From the IMG/VR virus record IMGVR_UViG_3300017971_000466, positions 1 through 41,036 of that record: a stretch of DNA of 41,036 nt; one strand, written 5' to 3'. Below the pieces are notes generated by a model, which worked only from the letters and a program-made list of their open reading frames with translations, was not told the DNA's origin and searched no databases. The stretch comes from a virus. The translations under genes and the position numbers were made by a program. Shown in pieces: positions 6,853 to 14,970 of this stretch (within the stretch, counting starts at the first letter, position 1; every line of letters begins with the position of its first letter).

Positions 6853-7331
6853 CAGTTCTCTCCGCTGCAACTCGGGCAGTCGCAGCCCTCTCTCTCCCCC
6901 GCTTCGAGGAGCTGGTTCTCCAGACCCTCGACCTGCTTCTCCAGTTCCCCGATCCGCTTCTGGAGCGCTTCGAGGTTCGCGTTCGCGATGTCGACCACCG
7001 TGACAGTGCAGGCGGCGGACGCCGGGGCGATGTGGTGCGTCTTCCCGCAGTTGGAGCAGACGAACTGATCGAGCTTGGCTTCGAGCACCTCGACCCGGCT
7101 GGCCTTCCGGCCCAGCTCCAGGGCCTCCGTGACCGCCCGGTGTCGATGGAGCTGCGCGAGATCCCGCTCAGCAACGGCCTCGTCGTGGAACGCCTTGGCG
7201 ATTCCGTCCATCTGCTCGGCCGTCTTGAGCTTCACTTGTAGCTCCTGGATCCAGCAATAGGGGCATCGGTCCGCGAAGCCGACGGGCACATTCGCCCCGA
7301 TCGTGTCGTGGGCGTTGCAGCTCCAGCTCAC
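6852..7331 (-). CDS. Cys-pair plus coiled-coil protein (159 aa)
   Basis: The start is GTG 7331-7329 in a GTGA overlap, with GAGGAGGG 3-4 bases upstream; the longer frame is a shadow of the ASCH gene. Cys pairs occur at CPYC (about 23), CSNC (about 92) and CDCPSC at the C-terminus. Between them are long helices (LEVLEAKLDQF; NLEALQKRIGELEKQVEGLENQ) with heptad spacing. It looks like a zinc-knobbed coiled coil; role unknown. Confidence 0.7.
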   Translation of the reverse strand: MSWSCNAHDTIGANVPVGFADRCPYCWIQELQVKLKTAEQMDGIAKAFHDEAVAERDLAQLHRHRAVTEALELGRKASRVEVLEAKLDQFVCSNCGKTHHIAPASAACTVTVVDIANANLEALQKRIGELEKQVEGLENQLLEAGEREGCDCPSCSGEN

Positions 7332-7690
7332 GCTGCCCTCCTCAGATCTGCGACGCACTCGAACTCGACGCAGTGGACTCGGACGTGGAGGTACTGCACC
7401 GGGCCGTTGTCGAGTCGGTTGATCCGACGGAAGGCTTCCAGGTACGCCTCGGGGCTCGGGTAGCCCTCGGCCAGGGCGTCGGCCGGCGAGATCTCGCCCA
7501 AGGGCTCGCGCCAGCGGCGCAGGATCGCGATCTGGCCGAAGGGCTCGCCGGGCGGGTTGCACCAGGCCGGCCGCGTGTAGCAGAGGTGGAGTGAGCCTTC
7601 CTTCACGCGCCAGCGGGACCAGAGGCGGCGGGTCTGCGTCTTGCTCCCGTCCAGGATCGGCTCGACGTGCTCGACCTGCCAGAGGAGCAT
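7328..7690 (-). CDS. ASCH (PUA-like) domain protein (120 aa)
   Basis: The sequence matches the ASCH fold: an N-terminal strand (MLLWQVEHVEPILDGSKTQTRR) with the characteristic GxKxxTRR motif, a strand-rich middle (FGQIAILRRWREPL) and the helix ISPADALAEGYPSPEAYLEAF common in ASCH proteins. ASCH domains bind RNA or modified bases, and some are nucleases or amidohydrolases; small phage versions are common. It sits in the accessory part of the early operon, overlapping its downstream neighbour by GTGA. Confidence 0.8.
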   Translation of the reverse strand: MLLWQVEHVEPILDGSKTQTRRLWSRWRVKEGSLHLCYTRPAWCNPPGEPFGQIAILRRWREPLGEISPADALAEGYPSPEAYLEAFRRINRLDNGPVQYLHVRVHCVEFECVADLRRAA

Positions 7691-8023
7691 CTACCCCTCC
7701 TCGTGTTTGAGCAGGAACTCTTCGATCTTCTCGACCGTCTCCAGCAGCGCCTCGCGCTCCGTGTTGCAGCGCTTCTCGATGGACTCGTGGCGCGCGACGT
7801 AGAAGGCTTCCTTCGTCGCCAGGTCCTCCGTCTCGTTCGGCACCGTGAAGATCTGCTTCACGAAGACGCGCACCAGTTCGGGCGCGGTGTAGTAGCCGAA
7901 CGGCATCGCGAAGACGCGGCTCACCGCCGCATGGATCACCTCCGCCGCGTGCTTCTCGGCGGCCTTCTGTGCCTGCTCGGCCTTCTCCTGGATCCGCTGC
8001 TCGATCGTCTGGACGTCTGCCAT
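7691..8023 (-). CDS. helical hypothetical protein (110 aa)
   Basis: ATG 8023 to TAG 7691, directly abutting the next gene. The N-terminal 30 residues form an Ala/Glu/Lys helix (RIQEKAEQAQKAAEKHAAEV), and the C-terminus a second helix rich in Glu. A central region has aromatic and Pro residues (FAMPFGYYTAPELVRVFV). No recognised domain. Confidence 0.7.
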   Translation of the reverse strand: MADVQTIEQRIQEKAEQAQKAAEKHAAEVIHAAVSRVFAMPFGYYTAPELVRVFVKQIFTVPNETEDLATKEAFYVARHESIEKRCNTEREALLETVEKIEEFLLKHEEG

Positions 8024-8024
8024 C

Positions 8025-8405
8025 TCACCCTCCCGCAGCCGCGGTGGCTGCTCGATGCGGCGACGTGACCAGCGAGAGCCACACCCGCTTCGGCCGCCGA
8101 TCGTTCTGCGGGATCTTGCTCGGCTTCACCCGCTCCGTCGCCAGGATCAGGCCGATCGTCGCCGCGGCGCGCATGATCGCGCCCAGCGCCCGCTTGTCTT
8201 TCGGTTGGCGCGTCGTCATCTCGGCGAGCTTCGCCTCGACCTCGTCGGTTGTGAACGCGGCTTTCTCGACGGCGACCTCGTGGACGGCCACGATCGCCAT
8301 CCGCTTCCAGAGGGCGTCGGCGCCCTGCGCGACCCGCTCGATCGCGATGTCGCGCAGGCGTGCGCCCTCCCCCGGGTTGAATAGACTCCTCTGGCTCGGC
8401 TCCAT
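8025..8405 (-). CDS. phage winged-helix-like hypothetical (126 aa)
   Basis: The protein opens with SLFNPGEGARLRDIAIERV, then a helix, then FTTDEVEAKL, ALGAIMRAAATIGLI and RPKRVWLSL at the C-terminus. This order is shared with a common phage family found next to replication genes: an N-terminal 'F.p..g..LRD.g' motif, a short winged-helix-like core and a terminal strand with Trp. DNA binding is likely but not shown. It starts 19 bases before the end of... the small gene upstream closes at 8406, so the two abut. Confidence 0.65.
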   Translation of the reverse strand: MEPSQRSLFNPGEGARLRDIAIERVAQGADALWKRMAIVAVHEVAVEKAAFTTDEVEAKLAEMTTRQPKDKRALGAIMRAAATIGLILATERVKPSKIPQNDRRPKRVWLSLVTSPHRAATAAAGG

Positions 8406-8561
8406 CTAGCCCTCCCCGTCCATCTCCTTCGATGCCTGGAGCGATGCTCCGACCATGTCCTGCGCGTAGTCGAGAGCCTCCTGGTACTCCGACACCGAGC
8501 AGTCCACGCCGCCCATCTCGTTCAGGAACCGCTCGATGATCTTCTCGAACTCAGGCCGCAT
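8406..8561 (-). CDS. small acidic helical protein (51 aa)
   Basis: This short frame fills the gap between the ATPase gene and the 8025-8405 gene. It begins at ATG 8561, overlaps the last 11 bases of the ATPase gene, and ends with TAG 8408-8406 directly before the ATG of the next gene. The peptide is amphipathic and acidic (FEKIIERFLNEMGG; YQEALDYAQDM). Position and tight packing support it; function unknown. Confidence 0.6.
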   Translation of the reverse strand: MRPEFEKIIERFLNEMGGVDCSVSEYQEALDYAQDMVGASLQASKEMDGEG

Positions 8562-10473
8562 CCTTCACCCCCTGGAGCACTCCGTCCTTGAGCCACCACA
8601 CGGCGACGTTGTCGATCGGCGGCTTCTTCGGCGCGTCCGTCCGCAGCGTTGCCAGGCCCAGGATGCCGCCCGGGTAGCTCTCGGCGCGCTGGAGCAGCGC
8701 CGGCATCACCTCGCTCTGGACCTTCGGGTTGAAAACGTCCAGCTCGTCGACGATCAGCATCGGGAAGCGGCAGAGCGTGGCGATGGCGTGCTGGATCCCG
8801 ATGCCCAGGCGCAGCAGCGCCGAGCGGGAGAGCTGCGGCACGCGCATCGTCTTCCCCGACGGCCGCTCGATCAGCAGGTCGAGGTCGCTCGTGAAGCTCA
8901 CCGTCCCGATGCCCGTGAGGGTCGTGACGTGGTTGACAAGGTCGGCGAACTCGGGCAGCAGCACCGCCAGCAGGCCGGCCTCGATCCCGCTCGGCTTGAG
9001 CGCCTGGGCGATCTTGTCCCAGGCTTCGTGATCCTCGCGGTGGACCGCGACCTGCTCCTGCTCCGCCTCCCAGGACTCTTTCGCGCTGCTGTAGTCACGC
9101 ACGGCCTGGAGGAGCTGCCGGTTCAACTCGATCCGCTGATCCAGCTCGGGGACGCTCACCTCCTCGGCGCCCTCGTTCTCCTCGATCACCTTCTCGCAGT
9201 TACGGACCTTGCCGAGGAGTTCGCGGAGCGTTGCCCGATCTCTCTCTGCTCCGTTCCGCCCCTCGACAAGATCCGCGACAGTGCTCTCCAGGCGCTCGAT
9301 CGTCGACCGCGCGACGTCCACCTCGGTCGTGAGCCGCGCGCGCTCGGGCACCATCAAGTCGATGGTCTGCTTCGCCTCGGCTGCCCTCTGGCGGATCGGT
9401 GCCAGCGCCTTCTTGATCGCGGCCTGGGTCGCCAGGCAGGGAACGCCGAAGGCCTCGCAGGTCTCCGGCTTCTTGAGGCTCGTGGCCGTGTTCGCCACGG
9501 CCTCCTCTGCTGCGATCTGCTCCGAGAGGTGTTCGATCACCTCCTCCTTCTCTGCGACCTGCACTTCGAGCCCGGTCTTCTGCTCGATCAGCGGCGCCGG
9601 GTCGTCGTGCGCGTCCTGGTCGTAGGTGGTGATCTTCGTCTCCAGCTCTTCGACCTGGGGCTTCAGTTCGGCGAGCATCCTCCGGGCTCCACCGAGGGCC
9701 TCTGCACCGCCGCGGATCGCGTTGTCGCGGCCGACGCGGAGGTTCCTGATTTGCTCCTCGACCGTGGCCTCGCTGATCTTCTCCAGGTCGATCTCGCGCT
9801 CGCCGATCGTCACGATCTGCTGCGGCTTGGGCCTCCCTCCTTCGAGGTGCCGGCCGGCCTTCTGCCGCTGCTCGACGGCGATCTTCTCGGCCGCCCGGAA
9901 GCCCTGCTCCGCGGCGACCTGGGGGATCGCCTCTAGTTCGAAGTGCTTCTCGGAGAGGGCCCGCTCGGCCATCGCCTCGCGGATCTTCTGGGTCGTCATC
10001 GAGCGGCCGAGGATCCGGAAGAGCACCGCCTTCGCGTCCTCGGGGCTCAGCTCCAGGAAGCGGAAGGAGTTCAGGACCGCGAGCATCTGCGCCTCGTCCA
10101 TCCCGAAGCAGCCGTAGATCAAGGCCTGGGCGTCCTTCAGCCCTTCCTCCGCGCCGCCGTCGTGTTGCACCACGAGCGACTGCTTGCCGGAGCGCAGCAC
10201 GGTCCGCACGATCTGGATATGGTCCTGACCGCTTCCGTGGCTGTACTGGACCGTGGCCTTCTTCTCCTCGCCCCGGATCGCGATCTCGCCGATCTCGTTC
10301 TTGTGGCGGACCCCGAAGCGGGAGAGGAGCGTCCCCGTCCAGGCGAAGCAGATGGCGTCGCGGATCGCGCTCTTGCCGGTCTCGTGATCGCCCACCACCA
10401 TCGAGAGCGCGTGGTTCAGCGGTAGCTCCAGGTGCTCGTGAACGAACCAGTTCGTCAGTGTCAGCTTCGACAT
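8551..10473 (-). CDS. Rad50/SbcC/SMC-like ATPase (640 aa)
   Basis: The architecture is that of a small Rad50/SbcC-type ATPase: Walker A at 28-35 (GDHETGKS), long coiled-coil arms (about 170-500), an ABC signature-like LSRSALLRLG at 548 and Walker B LIVDEL at 573-578, followed by an H-loop-region segment. Mid-arm, a CEAFGVPC pair (C-x6-C) sits where a zinc hook (CxxC) would be. Such proteins tether or clamp DNA ends and work with a nuclease. Here the upstream genes are a RecT-like annealing protein and a RecB-like nuclease, and no SbcD-type partner is visible. The start MSKL (10473) gives a TGATG junction; an in-frame ATG lies three codons upstream. Confidence 0.85.
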   Translation of the reverse strand: MSKLTLTNWFVHEHLELPLNHALSMVVGDHETGKSAIRDAICFAWTGTLLSRFGVRHKNEIGEIAIRGEEKKATVQYSHGSGQDHIQIVRTVLRSGKQSLVVQHDGGAEEGLKDAQALIYGCFGMDEAQMLAVLNSFRFLELSPEDAKAVLFRILGRSMTTQKIREAMAERALSEKHFELEAIPQVAAEQGFRAAEKIAVEQRQKAGRHLEGGRPKPQQIVTIGEREIDLEKISEATVEEQIRNLRVGRDNAIRGGAEALGGARRMLAELKPQVEELETKITTYDQDAHDDPAPLIEQKTGLEVQVAEKEEVIEHLSEQIAAEEAVANTATSLKKPETCEAFGVPCLATQAAIKKALAPIRQRAAEAKQTIDLMVPERARLTTEVDVARSTIERLESTVADLVEGRNGAERDRATLRELLGKVRNCEKVIEENEGAEEVSVPELDQRIELNRQLLQAVRDYSSAKESWEAEQEQVAVHREDHEAWDKIAQALKPSGIEAGLLAVLLPEFADLVNHVTTLTGIGTVSFTSDLDLLIERPSGKTMRVPQLSRSALLRLGIGIQHAIATLCRFPMLIVDELDVFNPKVQSEVMPALLQRAESYPGGILGLATLRTDAPKKPPIDNVAVWWLKDGVLQGVKDAA

Positions 10474-11519
10474 CAGAAGCACCCCTCGAAGCTCGACTGC
10501 TCCGGTTCGGCGGGGGAAGAAGTGGGGGGCTGGTCCGGCTGGCGGGAGCTACCCCCAGCCGGGTCGGCCTCGACTTCGGATCCACGGGCGCCGGGATCCG
10601 GCTCCGGAGGGCTCGACGCCCTTCCAGCCTCCCCTTCGTTGGGCACAGAACCTTTGTTGTTGCTCGCAGCCTGGGCCTTGGCTGCCGCGGACTCGGTGCC
10701 CCCGGTGACCTCGGTGCCTGACCCCAGGACCTCGGCGACCGTGCTGGAGACCTGCTCCTCGCCCGGGTCGGCGCCGATCGACTCGGGGCCCTGCTCCTTG
10801 TCGCGCAGCGCGTTGTAGGTCCCCCGCAGGTCGGCCAGTTCTTCGTTGTCGAGCTTCTCCAGCGGCTTTCCGAGGTGCTTCTCCAGGCGCTCGCGCGTGA
10901 CACCGCGACGCATGAAGCCCTCGACGATCTTCGAGAGGTTCTGCTTCGTGGAGTCGGCCGCGATCATCCGCACCCGCTCGAAGGCCGACTGCACGAACCA
11001 GTCGGGCAGGCCCGCGGTGATCGCGTTGCGCTCCGCCTTCGACGCGGAGGCCTGGATCGCCTGCATGAGCCACTGGCCCTCCAGCAGGACGATCCGCCCC
11101 TTACGCTTCTGGTACTTGGAGAGCACGAAGGGGCGCTCGAACCGGACGTTCGTCTGGAGGTCGGTGAAGACGCCGCCCAGGTGGACCCGGTCCTCGTTCT
11201 CGCTCACGATGTAGGCGCGGCTAGCCGCGTTGCCCCAGTTCCGCATCAGGATCCGAGCGAGCTGGATCGAGGGGCCGGTGACGTTGACCGAGTCGCCCTC
11301 GTCCCGGTAGGGGATGACGTAGTAGCAGCGCTCCGCGAGGCGCGGGACCATGTCTAGCTCGGCCATGGTCGCCGCCAGGATCTTCTCGTGGTCGCGCGGA
11401 CGCTGGATCGAGAAGGCGAGCATGGACTCGTGCTCAACGCGCATCACGGTCGCGCCGGCCGCGACGAGCGACTCGCCGGGGCTCATTTCCTCGGGGTGTA
11501 GGTCTGTTGCGGATGCCAT
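10473..11519 (-). CDS. RecT/Redbeta-like single-strand annealing protein (348 aa)
   Basis: Residues about 50-215 contain blocks typical of a large phage single-strand annealing protein family: CYYVIPY, VTGPSIQLARILMRNWGN and GVFTDLQTNVRFERPF, then QAIQASASKAERNAI and ALPDWF-like segments. The last 110 residues are low-complexity Pro/Gly/Ser/Glu and probably disordered. Annealing proteins pair complementary single strands produced by an exonuclease; the PD-(D/E)XK gene upstream is the probable partner, with SSB next to it. GGAG lies 6-7 bases before the ATG. The exact subfamily cannot be fixed by eye. Confidence 0.75.
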   Translation of the reverse strand: MASATDLHPEEMSPGESLVAAGATVMRVEHESMLAFSIQRPRDHEKILAATMAELDMVPRLAERCYYVIPYRDEGDSVNVTGPSIQLARILMRNWGNAASRAYIVSENEDRVHLGGVFTDLQTNVRFERPFVLSKYQKRKGRIVLLEGQWLMQAIQASASKAERNAITAGLPDWFVQSAFERVRMIAADSTKQNLSKIVEGFMRRGVTRERLEKHLGKPLEKLDNEELADLRGTYNALRDKEQGPESIGADPGEEQVSSTVAEVLGSGTEVTGGTESAAAKAQAASNNKGSVPNEGEAGRASSPPEPDPGARGSEVEADPAGGSSRQPDQPPTSSPAEPEQSSFEGCF

Positions 11520-11531
11520 AGGGGTCTCCTT

Positions 11532-12344
11532 CTAGGAGGTCGGGCGCGGACGCCCGGCGAAGTAGGGGCAGATGCCCGTGTAGCCGCAGAACTTCGTGGA
11601 GCAGACCCAGTGGTCCTCGGGGGCCGGCAGGAAGATCTCGGCCTCGATCGCTCTGCGGGCTGCGTTCGCGCGCGCGATGAAGACCTCCAGGTCCTTCACC
11701 TCGCGCGTGGTCCAGAGCGTGTCCTTCTTGCAGTCGCCCCTCTTCGGGGTGCGCCACATCACGTCGAAGCCGAGCCTCGGCGGCGCCACGCCGTAGTGTG
11801 CGCGGTGGAGCAGGTCGTAGCAGGAGAGCTGCCCGGACTCGTGCGCCATGTTTTGCGGCGGCGCCTGCGTCTTCGTCTTGGCGTCGCGGATGCCCTCCGC
11901 CGCGACGAGGTCGATCACGCCGACGAGCTTGCACGGCAGCGCCTCCGACGGCTTCAGTTCGACGCGGACCTCGACGGCCGTGGGCACGATCTCGGGCGCG
12001 AGCTGCGTGGCGTGGAGCTTCGAGAGGCCGACGACCTCGTCCTTCACCCTGCCCTTGGCGTCCGCCAGGCTCAGCTTGGCGTACTCGCCATCGAGCATCA
12101 GCGGGCCCTTGCACGCGGCGTCGACCGCGTCCGAGGCGATCTGGACGACCTGCTCGACGGGCAGAAGCTCGCCCGTCTCCAGCTTGTGTTTCATGTTCGC
12201 CTCGATCGGCTGGTGGATCACCTTGCCGCGCGTCTGGGCGAAGCCGGGCGGGATGTCGATCTTCTCGTTGTAGTGCAGGTGGTACTGGTGGCCGCACTTC
12301 GACACCGAGTCGATGCGAGACCAGGAGATGGCTTCGAGCTGCAT
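11532..12344 (-). CDS. RecB/Cas4-like PD-(D/E)XK exonuclease with Fe-S cysteines (270 aa)
   Basis: The nuclease core is visible: D145 (VGVIDLVA), D154-A-K156 (IRDAKTKTQ) and the QxxxY motif Q172-Y176 (GQLSCYDLL). C17 at the N-terminus plus C248, C253 and C259 near the C-terminus reproduce the split four-Cys set that holds a 4Fe-4S cluster in AddB and Cas4. The enzyme should resect double-stranded ends for the annealing protein encoded next. AGGAGG lies 8 bases before the ATG. The gene is 12 bp from both neighbours, consistent with a tight recombination cassette. Confidence 0.85.
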   Translation of the reverse strand: MQLEAISWSRIDSVSKCGHQYHLHYNEKIDIPPGFAQTRGKVIHQPIEANMKHKLETGELLPVEQVVQIASDAVDAACKGPLMLDGEYAKLSLADAKGRVKDEVVGLSKLHATQLAPEIVPTAVEVRVELKPSEALPCKLVGVIDLVAAEGIRDAKTKTQAPPQNMAHESGQLSCYDLLHRAHYGVAPPRLGFDVMWRTPKRGDCKKDTLWTTREVKDLEVFIARANAARRAIEAEIFLPAPEDHWVCSTKFCGYTGICPYFAGRPRPTS

Positions 12345-12356
12345 CTGGAGGACCTC

Positions 12357-12779
12357 CTAGAAGGGGATGTCGTCGCCGTCCGCGGCGGGCGGCGCGTTCT
12401 GCTGCCGGCGGCTCTGGCTGCCGGGGTTCCCCGGGCTGCTGCCGCCGTTCTTGGGGCTCAGGAAGACGACCTGGTTCGCGACGATCTCGGTGGTCTGCCG
12501 CTTGTTCTGGTCGCGGTCTTCCCACTCGCGCGTCTGGAGCCGGCCCTCGATGAAGACGCTCTTGCCTTTGGCGAGGTACTGGGCGCAGTTCTCGGCCGTC
12601 TTGCCCCAGGCGACGATGCGATGCCACTCGACGCGCTCCTGGGGCTGGCCGTTGCCGTCCTTCCAGCGCTCGTTCGTGGCGACGGTGAAGTTACAGACGC
12701 CCTTTCCGCCCTGCGTGTAACGCAGTTCGGGGTCGCGCCCGAGGTTGCCGATCAGGATCACCTTGTTGACGGATGCCAT
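12357..12779 (-). CDS. ssb: single-stranded DNA-binding protein SSB (140 aa)
   Basis: A canonical bacterial-type SSB: the OB-fold starts [20 protein letters not shown], continues with FTVATNERW and [20 protein letters not shown], and ends [13 protein letters not shown] short Gly/Ser/Gln-rich linker leads to the acidic tip DGDDIPF that docks replication and repair partners. The start is ATG 12779 after AAGGAG with a 6-base spacer; a longer in-frame start at 12809 is unlikely. It would coat single strands made by the neighbouring nuclease. Confidence 0.95.
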   Translation of the reverse strand: MASVNKVILIGNLGRDPELRYTQGGKGVCNFTVATNERWKDGNGQPQERVEWHRIVAWGKTAENCAQYLAKGKSVFIEGRLQTREWEDRDQNKRQTTEIVANQVVFLSPKNGGSSPGNPGSQSRRQQNAPPAADGDDIPF

Positions 12780-12789
12780 GCTTTTCTCC

Positions 12790-12987
12790 TTAGTTGGGGG
12801 TGAAGTCAAGACGGAGCAGAAAGCTCGGGCGCAGCCAGAACCACACCCAGGCCGTAAGGAGCACGCTGGCGACGGCCAGACTGACCATCCCGGAGGTGAT
12901 CGGGACCAGGATCAGGAGCGGGACGTTCATCCCGACGAGGGCGGCCGATGCGAAGCGGAAGAACTGGTAAAGCTTGGGTGAGATCAA
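12790..12987 (-). CDS. small two-helix membrane protein (65 aa)
   Basis: After a short N-terminus ([10 protein letters not shown]) come two hydrophobic stretches, about 12-30 and 34-53, separated by a Ser/Gly turn, then a positively charged tail. By size it could be a holin-like protein or a membrane anchor, but it lies in the early recombination operon rather than a lysis cassette, so no role is assigned. ATGA overlap with the upstream gene. Confidence 0.65.
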   Translation of the reverse strand: MISPKLYQFFRFASAALVGMNVPLLILVPITSGMVSLAVASVLLTAWVWFWLRPSFLLRLDFTPN

Positions 12988-13322
12988 GCAGCCCTCCTCT
13001 GGTCGCGCGCGAGCCGACGATTACGTCGTCGCTTGCGGATGCGATAGCGGCGCCGCTTCTCGCCGGGGTGCTGGGGGGACTTCCCGGCCAAGAAGCGACG
13101 CCGCGCTGTTGCACGCCGACGCTCGCGCCGGTCGATGGCGCGCTTGTCGGTGGAGACGTAGGTGCCGCTGTCGTGAATCACGCGGGCGCCCTCGAACTTC
13201 TTCGACCCCCACGCGTGCGTCTCGCGCTTCATGTTCCGCACGGCGCTGTCGATCAGCGCGAGCATGGAGTTCTGCACGACCACGACCTGGGGCTGGCGCT
13301 TCGGCTTCTGCCGCTGCTTCAT
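12984..13322 (-). CDS. very basic small protein (112 aa)
   Basis: The N-terminus (MKQRQKPKRQPQVVVVQ) and the Arg-rich C-terminal third (RERRRATARRRF; RRRYRIRKRRRNRRLA) make this protein strongly basic and likely nucleic-acid binding. A short central region could be folded. ATG 13322 gives a TGATG junction and has GGAGG 7 bases upstream; a GTG directly before it is the alternative. Family unknown. Confidence 0.65.
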   Translation of the reverse strand: MKQRQKPKRQPQVVVVQNSMLALIDSAVRNMKRETHAWGSKKFEGARVIHDSGTYVSTDKRAIDRRERRRATARRRFLAGKSPQHPGEKRRRYRIRKRRRNRRLARDQRRAA

Positions 13323-13729
13323 CACGCCGCCTCCAGGACCGTGAGCAACTCGCGCGTGCGGGAGAGGGCGACCTTGAAGCTGTCACGGTCGAGCGCGCTC
13401 CGGGCGAGGCGGGTCGCGCCATCGAGCAGGATCACGAGGTCCTGCGTCTTCTGGACGACCGCGCTCTTCATCTTCGCGGGGTGCTGCTGCCAGAACTCGG
13501 TGAGCGCGGAGGCGGGTCTCCGGTAGAGCTGGACTGCGCGCTCATGGCGCTCCAGGGCGTCGTGCTGGTCGTCGTGCTCGGCGCCATCGAAGGCCCAGGC
13601 GCGGAACTTCTCGGCCACCTCCTCGTCCAGACCTAGCGTGAGGACGATGTGGTCGACGACGTGGCCCAGGCAGTAGGGCTCGCCGACAACGGGTTCGTAG
13701 AGGCGCTCTCCGTGCTGGTCACATCGCAT
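13322..13729 (-). CDS. first gene of leftward operon, hypothetical (135 aa)
   Basis: This is the first gene after the leftward promoter; GGAGG lies 9 bases before its ATG. The N-terminus has Cys and His residues (MRCDQHGERLYEP; YCLGHVVDHIV) that may bind a metal, followed by helical, charged sequence to the end. The position of first early gene under the presumed repressor would suit an early takeover or regulatory protein, but nothing in the sequence proves it. Confidence 0.7.
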   Translation of the reverse strand: MRCDQHGERLYEPVVGEPYCLGHVVDHIVLTLGLDEEVAEKFRAWAFDGAEHDDQHDALERHERAVQLYRRPASALTEFWQQHPAKMKSAVVQKTQDLVILLDGATRLARSALDRDSFKVALSRTRELLTVLEAA

Positions 13730-13769
13730 CGGGTGACCCTCCGGGTCGGATCCAGTAACGCATGGACCC

Positions 13770-13797
13770 AGTATATGTGATTTTGCATGGAACGCAA
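13770..13797 (-). promoter_or_regulatory. leftward early promoter
   Basis: On the minus strand TTGCGT (13797-13792) and TATACT (13775-13770) are separated by 16 bp, a good sigma-70 pair in otherwise GC-rich DNA. Transcription would start near 13763 and enter the gene at 13729. The spacer is almost filled by the operator motif, so a bound repressor would occlude polymerase. Confidence 0.7.
13776..13789 (-). promoter_or_regulatory. operator-like motif in leftward promoter
   Basis: Minus strand CATGCAAAATCACA, lying exactly between the -35 and -10 hexamers. It shares 13 of 14 bases with the site in the opposing promoter at 14942-14955. Confidence 0.65.
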
Positions 13798-13806
13798 GGG
13801 GGAGGA

Positions 13807-13836
13807 AAAGCGCTGGGTCTCCGCGGGGATCCGCGG
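13807..13836 (-). terminator. possible terminator ahead of leftward promoter
   Basis: CCGCGG at 13831-13836 and 13821-13826 can form a 6-bp stem with a 4-base loop on the minus-strand transcript, followed about 10 bases later by TTTT. It is weak, but this is where the repressor transcript would need to end before the early operon. Confidence 0.35.
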
Positions 13837-13847
13837 GTCAGGCCGAG

Positions 13848-14231
13848 CTAGTCAGTTTTCGGGGCGCAGGAGGGGTGGGCAGGGCTCACCTTCGAGCGCG
13901 CCGAGGGCGGCGAGGGCGGCGGAGGAGCATGAGCATGGTCGAAGTGCTCCCGGTAGGCCTGGGCGCAGGCCTCGCGCACCTCCTTCGGGCACGGGGGCAG
14001 GTCGTCCCCGACCACGATGGCGATCCTCCTGGCGGCCAGTTCGGCCGGGAGTTCGACTAAGGCTCGCATCACGTCGATGGCAAGCTCTTCGAGGTCACGG
14101 TCGATGATCTGCACGGCACTGAAACAGAGGCGGGCAGCCATCTCGGGGGATTTGGCCGCGGACTTTGCCATCGCCGCTCGTGATCGAGCGGTGAGGGTCT
14201 CCGATACCCTCACGACTCTCCGGCTTGCCAT
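13848..14231 (-). CDS. hypothetical protein downstream of repressor (127 aa)
   Basis: The ATG at 14231 lies 21 bp after the repressor stop and is preceded by a run of G that can serve as ribosome-binding sequence. The protein is helical (IIDRDLEELAIDVMRALVEL) with a Pro-rich, probably disordered tail (HAPPPPSPPSARSK). It would be co-transcribed with the repressor and hence expressed in the lysogen. Unknown family; the Pro/Ser tail reduces confidence that the whole frame is used. Confidence 0.55.
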   Translation of the reverse strand: MASRRVVRVSETLTARSRAAMAKSAAKSPEMAARLCFSAVQIIDRDLEELAIDVMRALVELPAELAARRIAIVVGDDLPPCPKEVREACAQAYREHFDHAHAPPPPSPPSARSKVSPAHPSCAPKTD

Positions 14232-14252
14232 TTCCCCCCCCCAGTGGGTGAA

Positions 14253-14852
14253 TTAGAGGGCGATCTCGGCGAGCTTCTCGGTGTAGCGCTTACGTTGCTT
14301 CTCTCTTCGACTCTTGTCCAGGGGGGGCTCGTTCTTCTCGAACTCCTCGATCAGCTTTGCGATCGAGAGAAAGGCGGGGGACGGGCCCAGCGAGAGCACC
14401 GCGTCCGCGATGTCGCTCAGCAGGCAGGCCAATCCCGACTCGAAGGCCGCCTCGAACTGGAGCATGGTCATCTTCACCCGAGCTGGGTCGTCGAACTCCA
14501 TCATCCGGATGAAGCGGGCGTACTCCTGCGTGGTTTCATCGGGGATCTTCCAGCCTGTCCGCTTCGGCTCGGCCTGGCGATCTGAGACGGCGAAGACCTC
14601 CAGCAAGAGCTGGGGGACGGTGGTGCCTCGATGCTCCGCGACCTGGTCGAACCGCTTCAAGGTCCAGGTGGCGTCCTGGCCGGCCTTGATCCGGCTGCAC
14701 TCTGGCTGGGATAGCCCGGTCGCCCGCTGTATCTGCATGACGTAGCCCTGGTCGTCTGGAGCCAGCGTTGGGAGCGACCGCATCCAGATCGCGATCCGCT
14801 CCGCGGTCGAAAGCGCGCTTGGCTTCGATCGGGGGCTCTTCTCCCGGGCCAT
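14253..14852 (-). CDS. HTH repressor-like regulator (199 aa)
   Basis: Residues about 36-85 form an XRE-type helix-turn-helix (YVMQIQRATGLSQPECSRIKAG, split here to motif level: turn ATGLSQ, recognition helix QPECSRIKAG). The rest is a helical effector or oligomerisation domain with no LexA-type Ser/Lys peptidase motif visible, so induction would not follow the usual self-cleavage route. I start at ATG 14852 (GAGG 5 bases upstream); an open frame continues to 14948 but runs through the promoter region. It is divergent from the Cro-like gene and is the likely lysogeny repressor acting on the CATGCAAnnnCRCA sites. Confidence 0.75.
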   Translation of the reverse strand: MAREKSPRSKPSALSTAERIAIWMRSLPTLAPDDQGYVMQIQRATGLSQPECSRIKAGQDATWTLKRFDQVAEHRGTTVPQLLLEVFAVSDRQAEPKRTGWKIPDETTQEYARFIRMMEFDDPARVKMTMLQFEAAFESGLACLLSDIADAVLSLGPSPAFLSIAKLIEEFEKNEPPLDKSRREKQRKRYTEKLAEIAL

Positions 14853-14933
14853 CCTCACCTCACCGGCCCCAGGAGAATAGAGGTTCCCTCGGTGGGAGCA
14901 AACCCCCACGGTTTTCCAGCCAGAGAAGCATAC

Positions 14934-14961
14934 TTGCGCGACATGCAAAATCGCATATCAT
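14934..14961 (+). promoter_or_regulatory. rightward promoter of Cro-like gene
   Basis: TTGCGC (14934-14939) and TATCAT (14956-14961) are separated by 16 bp, mirroring the leftward promoter. Transcription would start about 7 bp after the -10, at about 14968, only 2-3 bases before the ATG at 14971. Confidence 0.65.
14942..14955 (+). promoter_or_regulatory. operator-like motif in rightward promoter
   Basis: CATGCAAAATCGCA fills the spacer of the rightward promoter. The inner TGC-N6-GCA is an imperfect palindrome, as expected for a dimeric HTH protein. Confidence 0.65.
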
Positions 14962-14970
14962 CCCCGCGCG

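Noticed and set aside
8536-9936. 466-codon plus-strand open frame opposite the ATPase gene
   Set aside because: Arg/Leu/Asp-rich shadow; the minus strand has Walker A, Walker B and signature motifs.
12790-12987. Holin
   Set aside because: Two membrane helices fit, but it lies in the recombination operon with no endolysin or spanin nearby.
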